A stretch of DNA of 21,911 bases from a virus: positions 1 to 21,911 of the IMG/VR virus record IMGVR_UViG_3300029319_000584. One strand, 5' to 3'. Below the pieces are notes generated by a model. That model worked only from the letters and a program-made list of their open reading frames with translations. It had not been told where the DNA came from and did no database searches. The translations under genes and the position numbers were made by a program. Each line of letters begins with the position of its first letter. The first letter of the stretch is position 1. Shown in pieces: positions 13,118-20,675 of this stretch.

Positions 13118-14060
13118 ACCAGCATTCCCTGAACCACAAGAAACTCAAGCGGAACTAGATCTTAATCCTCAAGAGATTGAGGATATAGAAGTTGAGATTG
13201 TTGATGATCGACCCATAGAAGATCAAAAAGAGATAAGACCTCAAGCAGAGCCTTTCCGTCTTGATGAAGAAATAGATAATATGGACGAAGACGTTAAGAA
13301 AAGAACGAATCGTCTTAAATACGAATATCATCAGCAGCGCAGGGAGAAAGAAGAAGCCCAGCGTATGCGTGATGAAGCTATTCAATTTGCTCAACAACAA
13401 AAGCAGCAGAACGATCATCTTCAAGGATTGGTTGGAAGAAGCGAGCAAGCGTTGTTACAAAGCGTTCAGACTCGCACAGAGGCTGAGTTAGAGGCAGCAA
13501 AGCAAGCATACAAGAAGGCCCATGAAGAGGGCGATACGGATGCAATGGTTGCCGCGCAAGAGCAGTTGTCAAAAATACAGGCAGATAGAACGTATATACA
13601 AAACTATCAGCCTCAAATGAATCCAGAGCCGAGTGTACCTGAACAGCAGATACCTCAACAACAAACGGCGACAGCGCCGCAACAGCAACCTATGGACCCG
13701 AATTTGGTTTCGTGGTTGCAAAAAAACCCTTGGTTTGGAGCGCCCGGAAACGAAGCTTTAACAGGCTTTGCCTACGGTTTGGACGAAATGTTAAGTAACC
13801 GTGGCGTAGTAAGAAACTCACCAGAGTATTTTTCTGCGATTGATAAGACGCTTCGAGAAAGTTTTCCAAGAGCATTTGGTGTTGAACAAGAGCAGTCTGA
13901 AACAGCACAACGAAAAACTTCTGCGGTTGTTGCTCCCGCTGGAAGAGCGGGCAAGAAGTCTCGAAAAGTTAGGCTAAACGAAACGCAAGTTAGATTGGCA
14001 AAGCGATTAGGGATTACTAACGAACAATATGCAGCACAGTTGAATAAGGAGAATGTTTGA
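13110..14060 (+). CDS. Scaffolding protein
   Basis: 316 residues, starting with GTG (AGGGGG about 10 nt upstream) and overlapping groES by 8 nt. It is highly charged. The N-terminal 60 residues are acidic; 65-155 is a Gln/Glu/Lys coiled coil; about 160-195 is Pro/Gln-rich linker. The C-terminus is basic (GKKSRKVRLNETQ) and ends in VRLAKRLGITNEQYAAQL, as phage scaffold C-termini that contact the capsid protein often do. Position between portal and capsid genes and the composition support the call; there is no catalytic motif, so a fused protease is unlikely. Confidence 0.82.
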   Translation: MSEPAFPEPQETQAELDLNPQEIEDIEVEIVDDRPIEDQKEIRPQAEPFRLDEEIDNMDEDVKKRTNRLKYEYHQQRREKEEAQRMRDEAIQFAQQQKQQNDHLQGLVGRSEQALLQSVQTRTEAELEAAKQAYKKAHEEGDTDAMVAAQEQLSKIQADRTYIQNYQPQMNPEPSVPEQQIPQQQTATAPQQQPMDPNLVSWLQKNPWFGAPGNEALTGFAYGLDEMLSNRGVVRNSPEYFSAIDKTLRESFPRAFGVEQEQSETAQRKTSAVVAPAGRAGKKSRKVRLNETQVRLAKRLGITNEQYAAQLNKENV

Positions 14061-14539
14061 TGGAAGAAGATGTTTTAGTCGGAGAGGAATCTCAAGACAG
14101 AAAGCCAAGGGATTTAGAGTCGCGCAATAATACAGCGCGAGAACAACAGTGGTCACCTCCACCTATATTGCCAGACCCAACACCTCAACCCGGATGGGTG
14201 TTTCGGTATATCCGAACCTCTATGACGGGGCAAAGCGATGCGACTAATGTGTCACAGCGTTTTAGAGAAGGTTGGGAGCCTTGCAAGATAGAAGACCATC
14301 CAGAGTTGGAAATCATTCCAGACCATGATTCACGATTCCCCGGATGTGTCGAGATCGGAGGATTACTATTGTGTAAAGCTCCAAATGAAGTTGCGGAAGC
14401 TCGTCAGCGTTATTACGAGAATGTAGCTGCTCAACAAATGCAGAGTGTTGATAATTCGTACATGAAAGAAAACGATCCAAGGATGCCTTTATTAAAGCCT
14501 GATCGTAAAACTCGTGTCACGTTTGGGCGTGGTTCTTAG
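14060..14539 (+). CDS. Virion-associated hypothetical protein (160 aa class)
   Basis: ATG at 14060 overlaps the scaffold TGA (TGATG), with AAGGAG 8 nt upstream; the TTG at 14057 is rejected. The N-terminus is polar and Pro-rich; a compact part follows (GWVFRYIRTSMTGQSDATNVSQRFREGWEPC, about 48-78; then FPGCVEIGGLLLCKAPNEVAEARQRYY). I know similar proteins beside capsid genes in marine phages, without a known role; a head-completion or minor capsid part is plausible. Two Cys in GCVEIGGLLLC may be coincidental. Confidence 0.75.
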   Translation: MEEDVLVGEESQDRKPRDLESRNNTAREQQWSPPPILPDPTPQPGWVFRYIRTSMTGQSDATNVSQRFREGWEPCKIEDHPELEIIPDHDSRFPGCVEIGGLLLCKAPNEVAEARQRYYENVAAQQMQSVDNSYMKENDPRMPLLKPDRKTRVTFGRGS

Positions 14540-14575
14540 GAATCACATATATTTGTTTAGACGAGGTAACACATA

Positions 14576-15154
14576 ATGGCTACTACAGCAGCCCCATCGG
14601 GTGCAAGACCTGTCAATACTACGAGCGCTAGTGGCTCGTTTAATGGCAAGGTTCAGCACATTAAGATAGCTAGTGGTTATGCTACTGGCATATTTTATGG
14701 CGATTTTGTTAAGTTAGTTTCTGCTGGTACTGTTGAAAAGGATACTGGCACAACATCTTTAACTCCAATCGGTATATTCTTGGGATGTAAATACACAGAC
14801 CCAAGCACAAATCAAATGACTTTTAATCAACAGTGGCCCGCTTCAACGGTTGCTAGCGATGCAGAGGCATATGTTATTACTGACCCCAACGTTGTATTTT
14901 TAATGCAAAGTGATGCAGCAATTGCTCAAACAGCTATTGGCGCAAACTTTGCTGTTGTACAAACAGCGGGATCAACATCTATTGGTCGAAGCAAAAATGC
15001 AGTAGACGGAAGCACCGTAGCAACTACTAACACGCTACCGCTAAGAATCTACGATTTTTGGACAGGGCCAAATAGCGCAATCAATGACACCTATACAGAT
15101 GTCATTATGAAGTTCAATGTTGGTCACCAGTACGTTAATACTACTGGCGTTTAA
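14576..15154 (+). CDS. Probable capsid decoration or stabilisation protein
   Basis: 192 residues, beta-rich with many Gly, Thr, Ser and Ala (GSFNGKVQHIKIASGYATGIFYGDFVKL, TPIGIFLGCKY, AYVITDPNVVFLMQS). It lies directly before the major capsid gene, where decoration proteins usually are. Abundant-protein signals are present: GAGG upstream of the ATG and a stand-alone reading frame. No signal peptide or membrane segment. The role is inferred from place and composition. Confidence 0.72.
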   Translation: MATTAAPSGARPVNTTSASGSFNGKVQHIKIASGYATGIFYGDFVKLVSAGTVEKDTGTTSLTPIGIFLGCKYTDPSTNQMTFNQQWPASTVASDAEAYVITDPNVVFLMQSDAAIAQTAIGANFAVVQTAGSTSIGRSKNAVDGSTVATTNTLPLRIYDFWTGPNSAINDTYTDVIMKFNVGHQYVNTTGV

Positions 15155-15167
15155 AGGAGATTAAAGA

Positions 15168-16106
15168 ATGGCTATTTCAAGAGCGCAAATGCTTAAGGAA
15201 CTCCTGCCGGGACTTAATGCCCTTTTTGGCTTGGAGTACAATAAGTATGAAGACGAACACGCAGAAATTTATGAGACTGAATCTTCAGATCGTTCTTTCG
15301 AGGAAGAGGTTAAGTTGAGTGGATTTGCTGCGGCCCCAGTTAAGGACGAAGGTTCAGCTATCAGCTATGATACTGCGCAAGAGTCTTTTACTGCTAGGTA
15401 TAACCACGAGACAGTTGCGATGGGTTTCGCAATTACAGAAGAAGCTATGGAGGACAACCTCTATGACTCACTGTCTGCTCGTTATACCAAGGCATTGGCA
15501 AGAGCTATGGCTTACACTAAGCAAGTCAAAGCTGCTAATCCTCTTAACAACGGTTTCACTAATTCATTTCAGTCTGGTGATGGGGTAAACCTATTCACTG
15601 CATCTGGTGATGGTGTTACTGGTGGTGACGGTCACCCAACAGTTGACGGTGGTAAGAACGATAATCGTCCTGCTACTGGAACTGATTTGAATGAAACGTC
15701 ACTTGAAGCAGCGGTTATCCAGATTGCTGGATGGACTGATGAGCGTGGTCTATTGATCGCAGCTCGTCCTAGAAAGTTGATTGTTCCACCTAACAATATG
15801 TTTGTGGCAACTCGTATTCTACAGTCAGAGGGAAGACCTGCGACTGCGGATAACGACATCAACGCAATCCGTACTAACGGTACAATTCCAGAAGGTTATT
15901 CTGTCAATCACTATTTGACAGACACTAACTCATGGTATCTGATTACAGACGTACCTAACGGTATGAAGCACTTTGAACGTGCTGCTTTGGAAAATTCGAT
16001 GGACGGTGATTTCGATACAGGTAATGTTCGATACAAGGCGCGAGAGCGTTATAGTTTCGGCGTATCTGACCCATTGGGAATCTTTGGATCACCCGGATCG
16101 TCTTAA
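15168..16106 (+). CDS. Major capsid protein
   Basis: 312 residues with an ideal ribosome binding site (AAAGGAGA), as expected for the most abundant virion protein. The N-terminal MAISRAQMLKELLPGLNALFG and the segment EAMEDNLYDSLSARYTKALARAMAYTKQVKAANPLNNGF (about 88-126) are typical of HK97-fold capsid proteins of marine phages. A Gly/Asp-rich loop (FQSGDGVNLFTASGDGVTGGDG) follows, then the P-domain-like IVPPNNMFVATRIL. There is no N-terminal cleavage extension, fitting the separate scaffold gene. A terminator hairpin follows within 10 nt. Confidence 0.9.
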   Translation: MAISRAQMLKELLPGLNALFGLEYNKYEDEHAEIYETESSDRSFEEEVKLSGFAAAPVKDEGSAISYDTAQESFTARYNHETVAMGFAITEEAMEDNLYDSLSARYTKALARAMAYTKQVKAANPLNNGFTNSFQSGDGVNLFTASGDGVTGGDGHPTVDGGKNDNRPATGTDLNETSLEAAVIQIAGWTDERGLLIAARPRKLIVPPNNMFVATRILQSEGRPATADNDINAIRTNGTIPEGYSVNHYLTDTNSWYLITDVPNGMKHFERAALENSMDGDFDTGNVRYKARERYSFGVSDPLGIFGSPGSS

Positions 16107-16113
16107 AAATATG

Positions 16114-16132
16114 GGGGGAGCTTGTCTCCCCC
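16114..16132 (+). terminator. Terminator hairpin after the capsid gene
   Basis: GGGGGAG (16114-16120), loop CTTGT, CTCCCCC (16126-16132), then TTGTTA. Seven strong pairs with a short, broken U-run; possibly a partial terminator that lowers downstream expression relative to the capsid gene. Same loop as the hairpin at 3808-3824. Confidence 0.6.
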
Positions 16133-16187
16133 TTGTTACCTGACTGTTGTATAATCAGCAGACACTAGCCAAGACAGGAGACAATAC

Positions 16188-16697
16188 ATGGCTAATACTA
16201 CTTTTACAGGTGCTGTAAGATCTGAAAGCACCTTCAAAACCGTAAGCAAAAACACTAGCACTGGTGCTATTACTGAAATTGCAACTCTTGGTGACGGGCC
16301 TGTTAGCCTTTCCGATGGAGACGTAACCCTTACTAACGCAACTCATAGCGGCAGAATTCTGTTTGTTCCAGATGGCGGTCAAGATAATACTTATACATTG
16401 CCAGCTCCAATTGCCGGATCTGTGTTTAGATTTGTTTATGCTGGCGGCGCTGCCGATGCTACTGACGCTCTTATTGTTACTCCCGGCAATAGCAATTTTT
16501 ATATTGGCGGTGTGACCTTATTGGATACAGATGGTGACTCAATCAGCAGTGTTTTTTCTAATGGAAGTTCAAACAGCAGTATTCAATTAAATGTTCCTGC
16601 TGGATTTGATGTGACTATAGTTGGTTTAAATACCACCAATTATCAAATCTTTGGAAATGTTACGAGTACCACTGCACCTGCATTTGCTGACCAGTAA
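16188..16697 (+). CDS. Beta-rich virion structural protein
   Basis: 169 residues, nearly Cys-free, rich in Gly, Ser, Thr, Asn and Asp, with alternating strands (GRILFVPDGGQDNTYTLPAP, GSVFRFVYAGG, FDVTIVGLNTTNYQIFGN). This composition is typical of capsid-surface or tail decoration proteins. AGGAG lies 8 nt before the ATG. It begins after the capsid terminator, so it needs read-through or its own promoter. No named family. Confidence 0.72.
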   Translation: MANTTFTGAVRSESTFKTVSKNTSTGAITEIATLGDGPVSLSDGDVTLTNATHSGRILFVPDGGQDNTYTLPAPIAGSVFRFVYAGGAADATDALIVTPGNSNFYIGGVTLLDTDGDSISSVFSNGSSNSSIQLNVPAGFDVTIVGLNTTNYQIFGNVTSTTAPAFADQ

Positions 16698-16709
16698 TAG
16701 GAGGCATTT

Positions 16710-17111
16710 ATGGCTGACGCAGTATCAACTCAAACTATTCAAGATGGCCCTAAGACAGCCATTTTTAAGTTTAACAATGTCAGTGATGGAACGGGTGAAA
16801 GTGCAGTAACTAAAATAGATGTTTCTGCGCTAACGCCAAGTATTACGGGTGCATCTTGCTCGTCTGTTGTTATACAAAAAATCTATTATCAAACCATTGG
16901 TATGGGTGTAAAGATATTATTTGACGCTACTACTGATGACCTTGCGTGGCAATTAGCTGCGGATTGGACTGATACGTTAGACTTTTCAGATTTTGGATTA
17001 CCAGATCCATTATCCTCTGGAACTACAGGCGATGTGAAGTTTACTACGACAGGTCACTCTAGTGGTGATGTTTATGTTGTTGTAATGCAAGTTGCGAAAA
17101 GGTTTGGATAA
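16710..17111 (+). CDS. Virion structural protein (133 aa, beta-rich)
   Basis: Perfect AGGAGG 6 nt before the ATG suggests a well-expressed structural part. The sequence alternates strands (KTAIFKFNNVSD, SCSSVVIQKIYYQTIGMGVKILFD, DVYVVVMQVAKRFG) and has the Asp/Gly/Thr turns of tail or decoration proteins in marine phages. I recall similar proteins after capsid genes in uncultured marine phages, with no known role. Its TAA overlaps the next ATG. Confidence 0.72.
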   Translation: MADAVSTQTIQDGPKTAIFKFNNVSDGTGESAVTKIDVSALTPSITGASCSSVVIQKIYYQTIGMGVKILFDATTDDLAWQLAADWTDTLDFSDFGLPDPLSSGTTGDVKFTTTGHSSGDVYVVVMQVAKRFG

Positions 17112-17347
17112 TGCTTAGTGAATTTGATGAAAAGATGGTCTCGGTTTTGTTTTGTCTTACTGATCCTTCCGATCCTTGCAATATAGTTATATCGCTGGAT
17201 CAGGATGTAGATGTAGTAATACTAGAAACTAAAAGTGTTATACCTGTAGCGCACAAAATGTCGCTAGAGCAATTCCTTAATATGCCAGACCAAACAATTA
17301 AACAACTAGGTAAGGAGCTGCAAAGCTCTTTAAAAAAGGTGATTTAA
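17111..17347 (+). CDS. Small phage hypothetical protein (78 aa)
   Basis: Mixed strands in the first half (VSVLFCLTDPSDPCNIVISLDQDVDVVIL) and a helical second half (SLEQFLNMPDQTIKQLGKELQSSLKKV). No family recognised. It overlaps both neighbours by one base (TAATG), so it is translated as part of a coupled string. Confidence 0.68.
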   Translation: MLSEFDEKMVSVLFCLTDPSDPCNIVISLDQDVDVVILETKSVIPVAHKMSLEQFLNMPDQTIKQLGKELQSSLKKVI

Positions 17348-17571
17348 TGGCTGAAAGCAAAATAACTAAGGTTATGAAGGAGTTTAAATCTGGAGACTTA
17401 AAAACAGGCTCTGGCAAAAAAGTTACTAGCCCGAAGCAAGCTATGGCAATTGCTATTTCTGAACAGAAAGAAGCAAAGAAAATGGCAGAGGGCGGGATAA
17501 TTCCTGAACCTAAAACTGTTGCTCGTGGAAGCGGCGCAGCTCGAACTCAATACTTTAGGAAGAATGGATAA
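17347..17571 (+). CDS. DUF6496-like small basic protein
   Basis: 74 residues. KVMKEFKSGDLKTGSGKKVTSPKQAMAIAISE (about 8-39) matches the DUF6496 pattern, in which a short basic helix is followed by GKxVTSxKQAxAIALSE. The function is unknown, but these Lys-rich small proteins are common in phage structural regions. The C-terminal tail is Arg/Gly-rich (VARGSGAARTQYFRKNG). One-base overlaps with both neighbours indicate coupling. Confidence 0.7.
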   Translation: MAESKITKVMKEFKSGDLKTGSGKKVTSPKQAMAIAISEQKEAKKMAEGGIIPEPKTVARGSGAARTQYFRKNG

Positions 17572-18008
17572 TGGCGACAAGTGACGAAGAGGTAATGAAG
17601 AAAATATCTGAGGAAATGTCTCAGTATTATAATAAAAATTTTGCCAAGTTTGGGCCTATGGGAAAAATGGCTTCCGATAGTAATGCTGTAAAAGAAGATG
17701 CAGCAAGAGAAGGTACTGTTTTTGGCACTAAAGCAGGTGTTCTTGGATCTGGAATGGGATCTATTGCGGGGATGGGACAAGCTGCTGCACAAGCTGCGGC
17801 TGCGCAAGAAGACGCTATAGCTCTGGGTGCGGGAAATCGTCAAATGTCAGAAGCAGCAAGGCGGCAAGCTGTAATGGCGGAGCTTAATAAGCCTAGACCT
17901 GCTGGTATGGGCATGGGCAGGGGTATGCAAGGCATGAAAGGCGGCGGAAAGGTTTCTAAGTCAGGGCGATCATATCGCGGTTATGGCAAAGCTCGAATAC
18001 CTAGCTAA
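17571..18008 (+). CDS. Small Ala/Gly/Met-rich basic protein (145 aa)
   Basis: Three compositional zones: a charged helix (1-55), an Ala/Gln helix (AAAQAAAAQEDAI and neighbours, about 68-85), and a Gly/Met/Lys/Arg tail (GMGMGRGMQGMKGGGKVSKSGRSYRGYGKARIPS from about 112) that is flexible and positively charged. A membrane-active or DNA-binding role would fit such a tail, but no family is recognised. It is coupled to the DUF6496-like gene (TAATG) and overlaps the next gene by 26 nt. Confidence 0.68.
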   Translation: MATSDEEVMKKISEEMSQYYNKNFAKFGPMGKMASDSNAVKEDAAREGTVFGTKAGVLGSGMGSIAGMGQAAAQAAAAQEDAIALGAGNRQMSEAARRQAVMAELNKPRPAGMGMGRGMQGMKGGGKVSKSGRSYRGYGKARIPS

Positions 18009-18612
18009 CAGAACTAATAGTATACGGGAATATACTATTCGTAAGGAGATCAGGGAGTGGTCTTTTAATTGGCTAGAGGAGCCTGATGATCGTTATAACG
18101 GTATGTCCCCATGCCCGTATGCAAGACGCGCATGGAATGATGACAAGGTTTTTATAACGTTTAAACACCTTAAGAGTTATTGGCCTGTGTTTGATGTTTT
18201 AGAAAACTTCAATGATGACAAGGACTTAACTATTATTGCAGATACGCAGTATGAAGAAGAGCCTGAAGAGTTTCATCAAAGATTAGTTGGTATTAATCAC
18301 GGAATAGCTAATGGTGCATTTGGTGATAAAAATCTTTGGGTAATGGGTTTTCATCCAGATGATGAAGAGCATGAAGGAATGCTTGATTATGAAGACGATG
18401 CTCCTATTGAGTATGACACAAGCAGTCTTTTAATCCCGCCAGATGAAGAAGAAATATATGCAATGATATTTATCCAAAGGCTTGATAAGTTGCAGGAAGC
18501 TGCTTACAAGTTAAAACCTACTGGATATTATGAAGCTATGTTTAAAGATTCAGAGCCATCTCATATCTTTGAATTAAGAGAACAGTTTTATAAACAACTT
18601 AAGGAAAATTAA
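17983..18612 (+). CDS. Phage hypothetical protein (209 aa), acidic
   Basis: A soluble protein, basic at the N-terminus (residues 1-30) and strongly acidic from about 75 to 165 (EEEPEEF, DDEEHEG, PPDEEEIYAM). A Trp-rich part near 27-65 (EWSFNWLEEP, ARRAWNDD, KSYWPVFDVLEN) may form the folded core. I know no function. The start lies inside the previous gene without a good ribosome binding site, so coupling is likely and the exact start is uncertain. GTTTAAAC (18159-18166) codes Phe-Lys. Confidence 0.7.
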   Translation: MAKLEYLANRTNSIREYTIRKEIREWSFNWLEEPDDRYNGMSPCPYARRAWNDDKVFITFKHLKSYWPVFDVLENFNDDKDLTIIADTQYEEEPEEFHQRLVGINHGIANGAFGDKNLWVMGFHPDDEEHEGMLDYEDDAPIEYDTSSLLIPPDEEEIYAMIFIQRLDKLQEAAYKLKPTGYYEAMFKDSEPSHIFELREQFYKQLKEN

Positions 18613-18613
18613 G

Positions 18614-18748
18614 ATGCCCGGAAAGAAGCCAATGAAGAAAGTTGGAGTGAATAAGAAGAAGCGGCCCAAGGCTATGCGGGGCGGCAGAATGGTTGGCAAG
18701 CCAATGAAAAAGGTTGGGGTCAACAAGAAGAAACGACCCAAGAAGTAA
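18614..18748 (+). CDS. 44-residue Lys/Arg-rich protein with an internal 15-residue repeat
   Basis: ATG at 18614, 8 nt after AAGGA, stop TAA at 18746-18748. About half the residues are Lys or Arg and there is not one acidic residue. KPMKKVGVNKKKRPK occurs twice (residues 5-19 and 29-43), joined by AMRGGRMVG. The two DNA copies differ in 7 of 15 codons, every difference silent, which shows that the protein is under selection. It is almost certainly a nucleic-acid-binding or DNA-neutralising peptide, comparable in composition to protamine-like virion proteins, though that role is inference. It lies between structural genes, and the next gene also ends in a Lys/Ala tail. Confidence 0.8.
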   Translation: MPGKKPMKKVGVNKKKRPKAMRGGRMVGKPMKKVGVNKKKRPKK

Positions 18749-18760
18749 TTCGGAGGAATT

Positions 18761-18994
18761 ATGGCTGACAAACTAAAGGTAGTTGAAAATGGCTACAGCT
18801 TGCTTACAGGAGACCCTGTATATCAAATTGCAAATGCTGAAGACGAAGTTGTAGATGTTGGGCCTTATACAAAGAAGGAAGCAGATGCAGCGCTAAAGGC
18901 ATTGGCTCCTAAAAAAGCAGAACCTAAAAAAGAACCTGCTGCTAAAAAAGCTCCAGCTAAAAAAGCTTCAGCTAAAAAAACTGCGAAGAAGTAA
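18761..18994 (+). CDS. Small protein with histone-H1-like Lys/Ala/Pro tail
   Basis: 77 residues. Residues 1-48 form a small compact part (VVENGYSLLTGDPVYQIAN, VVDVGPYTKKEADAALKAL); 49-77 is a tail of KKA, KKE and AKK units (KKAPAKKASAKKTAKK) like the C-termini of histone H1 and some bacterial DNA-compacting proteins. GGAGG lies 4-5 nt before the ATG. Probably binds DNA or another polyanion in or near the virion. Low-complexity tails like this evolve fast, so homologues may differ in length. Confidence 0.8.
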   Translation: MADKLKVVENGYSLLTGDPVYQIANAEDEVVDVGPYTKKEADAALKALAPKKAEPKKEPAAKKAPAKKASAKKTAKK

Positions 18995-18997
18995 AGT

Positions 18998-19693
18998 ATG
19001 GCTACTAGCGGAACCTACACATTTAATTTAGATCTTGGAGATATAGTCGAAGAGTCGTTTGAGCGTGCTGGGTTAGAAGCAAAGAGTGGTTATGACTATA
19101 GAACTGCTAGGCGCAGCTTGGATTTATTATTTTTAGAATGGCAAAACAGAGGGTTAAACCTTTGGACTATTCAAGAAGGATCTCAAGCGATAACGTCTGG
19201 TACAGCTCGATATACCTTTAGCGGCGATGTTTTAGATATTGTTGAAGCGTTTATACGCACAGACTCAGGCGACACTAGTAAGCAGACAGACCAAATGCTT
19301 ACAAGAATATCTGTTAGTCAGTTTGCGCATTTAACAAATAAGCTGTCATCTTCCAAACCATTACAGTATTGGTTAGAAAAAGATCCAGCAGCTATATCTA
19401 TAAATCTTTGGCCTGTGCCTGATTCAAATCAAACGTATACGTTAATTTATTATTATCTTCAAAGAGTCGAGGATACTGGTAGTCCGGCAACTAACAATGT
19501 TGATATACCTGCTAGGTATTTGCCTTGTATGGTTGCTGGTCTTGCGTATCAAATAAGTCTTAAAAAGCCAGAGGTTGCAGACAGAATACCTGTGTTAAAG
19601 CAAGTGTATGAAGAGCAATGGTCATTGGCTGCTGATGCGGATCGTGATAAGTCATCTCTGTTTTTTACACCCGGAGGGTATAGAACAGTATGA
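18998..19693 (+). CDS. Head-tail connector (phage adaptor-like) protein
   Basis: 231 residues. The opening helix (LDLGDIVEESFERAGLEAKSGYDYRTARRSLDLLFLEWQNRGLNLWTIQ, about 9-58) is a hallmark I know from adaptor proteins of marine short-tailed phages, the P22 gp4-like group that extends the portal. The middle has strands (RYTFSGDVLDIVEAFIR, ISINLWPVPDSNQTYTLIYYYLQ), and the end PARYLPCMVAGLAYQISLKKPE is a helix pair. The next genes continue the connector or tail set. Its TGA overlaps the next ATG by 4 bases. Confidence 0.8.
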   Translation: MATSGTYTFNLDLGDIVEESFERAGLEAKSGYDYRTARRSLDLLFLEWQNRGLNLWTIQEGSQAITSGTARYTFSGDVLDIVEAFIRTDSGDTSKQTDQMLTRISVSQFAHLTNKLSSSKPLQYWLEKDPAAISINLWPVPDSNQTYTLIYYYLQRVEDTGSPATNNVDIPARYLPCMVAGLAYQISLKKPEVADRIPVLKQVYEEQWSLAADADRDKSSLFFTPGGYRTV

Positions 19694-20034
19694 GTATATA
19701 CGCTAGCGGTAAATATGCTTTTGGATATTGCGATATTACAGGCTTTAGATACAAGCTGAGTGATTTGGTTCCTCTAGTAAGGGATGGCAGAGATACTGGG
19801 CTTCGTGTTGGATATGATCAGCTTGATGTTGATAACCCGCAATACGAGCTTGGTCGCATGAGTATTTCAGATCCTCAAGCGTTAAGAAACCCAAGACCTC
19901 CTAAAGCATTGGCTGATTCAAGAAAAATGTTTGCGTTTGATCCTGTTGGTGGTGGCATAACTGAGCTAGGTAGCAGAACAGTTGGCTTAGATATACACGC
20001 TAAAGTTGGCAAAGTAACAGTGAGTACATCCTAA
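19690..20034 (+). CDS. Virion protein related to phage zinc-ribbon family, Cys ligands lost
   Basis: 114 residues. YASGKYAFGYCDITGFRYKLSDL (4-26) and LRVGYDQLDVDNPQYELGRMSISDPQALRNPRP (39-71) align in my memory with a phage virion family that reads CDRCGFRYKL and VCPxCxDxDHPQ in many members, with PQ(A/S)LRxPRP afterwards. In this copy only the first Cys remains, so zinc binding is unlikely. The function is unknown; it lies between two connector-type genes. ATG overlaps the previous stop by 4 bases and its stop overlaps the next start. Confidence 0.72.
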   Translation: MSIYASGKYAFGYCDITGFRYKLSDLVPLVRDGRDTGLRVGYDQLDVDNPQYELGRMSISDPQALRNPRPPKALADSRKMFAFDPVGGGITELGSRTVGLDIHAKVGKVTVSTS

Positions 20035-20675
20035 TGGCTTGGACATATACTACATTAACTCAGGCAATCAAGGACTATACAGAAAATACTGAGACAACCT
20101 TTAGCAATAACATTGCACGTTTTATTGTTTCAGCAGAAGAAACAATACTTAGAACAGTACAGCTTCCTAACTTTAGAAAGAATGTAACGGGTACGTTGAC
20201 AGCTAGCAGCCCTTATTTATCTACGCCATCAGACTTTTTGTTTCCTTATTCATTAGCAATTGATAACTCTGGCTATGAGTATTTAATATTTAAAGATGTT
20301 AATTATATGAGAGAGCTGTATCCAGTTGCTGCAACTACTGGTGTTCCTAAATACTACGCATTGTTTGATGACACAACGTTTATAGTTGGGCCTACGCCCG
20401 GATCAAACTACACAGCAGAGCTTCATTATTTTTATGAGCCTACTTCAATTACTACGTCTGGAGATGGAACAAGCTGGCTAGGAGATAATGCTGATAATGC
20501 GTTGTTGTATGGCTCTTTGGTTCAGGCTTATATATTTATGAAAGGCGAGCCAGATGTTGTTCAGCTTTATCAAAAGCAATTTGATGTTGCGTTAGGACAA
20601 TTAAAATTAGAAGCAGATGGTTATGATCGAACAGATGCCTATCGAACAGGGCAAATTAAAATGAGGACTAGCTGA
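20034..20675 (+). CDS. Second head-tail joining protein
   Basis: 213 residues. TLTQAIKDYTENTETTFSNNIARFIVSAEETILRTVQLPNFRKNV (about 7-51) and STPSDFLFPYSLAIDNSGYEYLIFKDVNYMRELYP (about 60-97) are familiar from marine-phage structural proteins at this place. A helical C-terminus (LLYGSLVQAYIFMKGEPDVVQLYQKQF) is followed by a polar tail. With the 231-residue protein it probably forms the neck. Coupled to both neighbours by overlaps (TAATG and TGATG). Confidence 0.78.
   Translation: MAWTYTTLTQAIKDYTENTETTFSNNIARFIVSAEETILRTVQLPNFRKNVTGTLTASSPYLSTPSDFLFPYSLAIDNSGYEYLIFKDVNYMRELYPVAATTGVPKYYALFDDTTFIVGPTPGSNYTAELHYFYEPTSITTSGDGTSWLGDNADNALLYGSLVQAYIFMKGEPDVVQLYQKQFDVALGQLKLEADGYDRTDAYRTGQIKMRTS

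Noticed and set aside
15732-15775. Hammerhead-like CTGATGA motif
   Set aside because: It lies inside the capsid gene coding WTDERG, and the GAAA core and stems needed for a ribozyme are not present in the right order.
16133-16155. Promoter after the capsid terminator (TTGTTA and TATAAT)
   Set aside because: TATAAT at 16150 is perfect, but the TTGTTA lies only 11 nt away and no other -35 box is at 16-18 nt. It may be real, but the sequence does not support it well.
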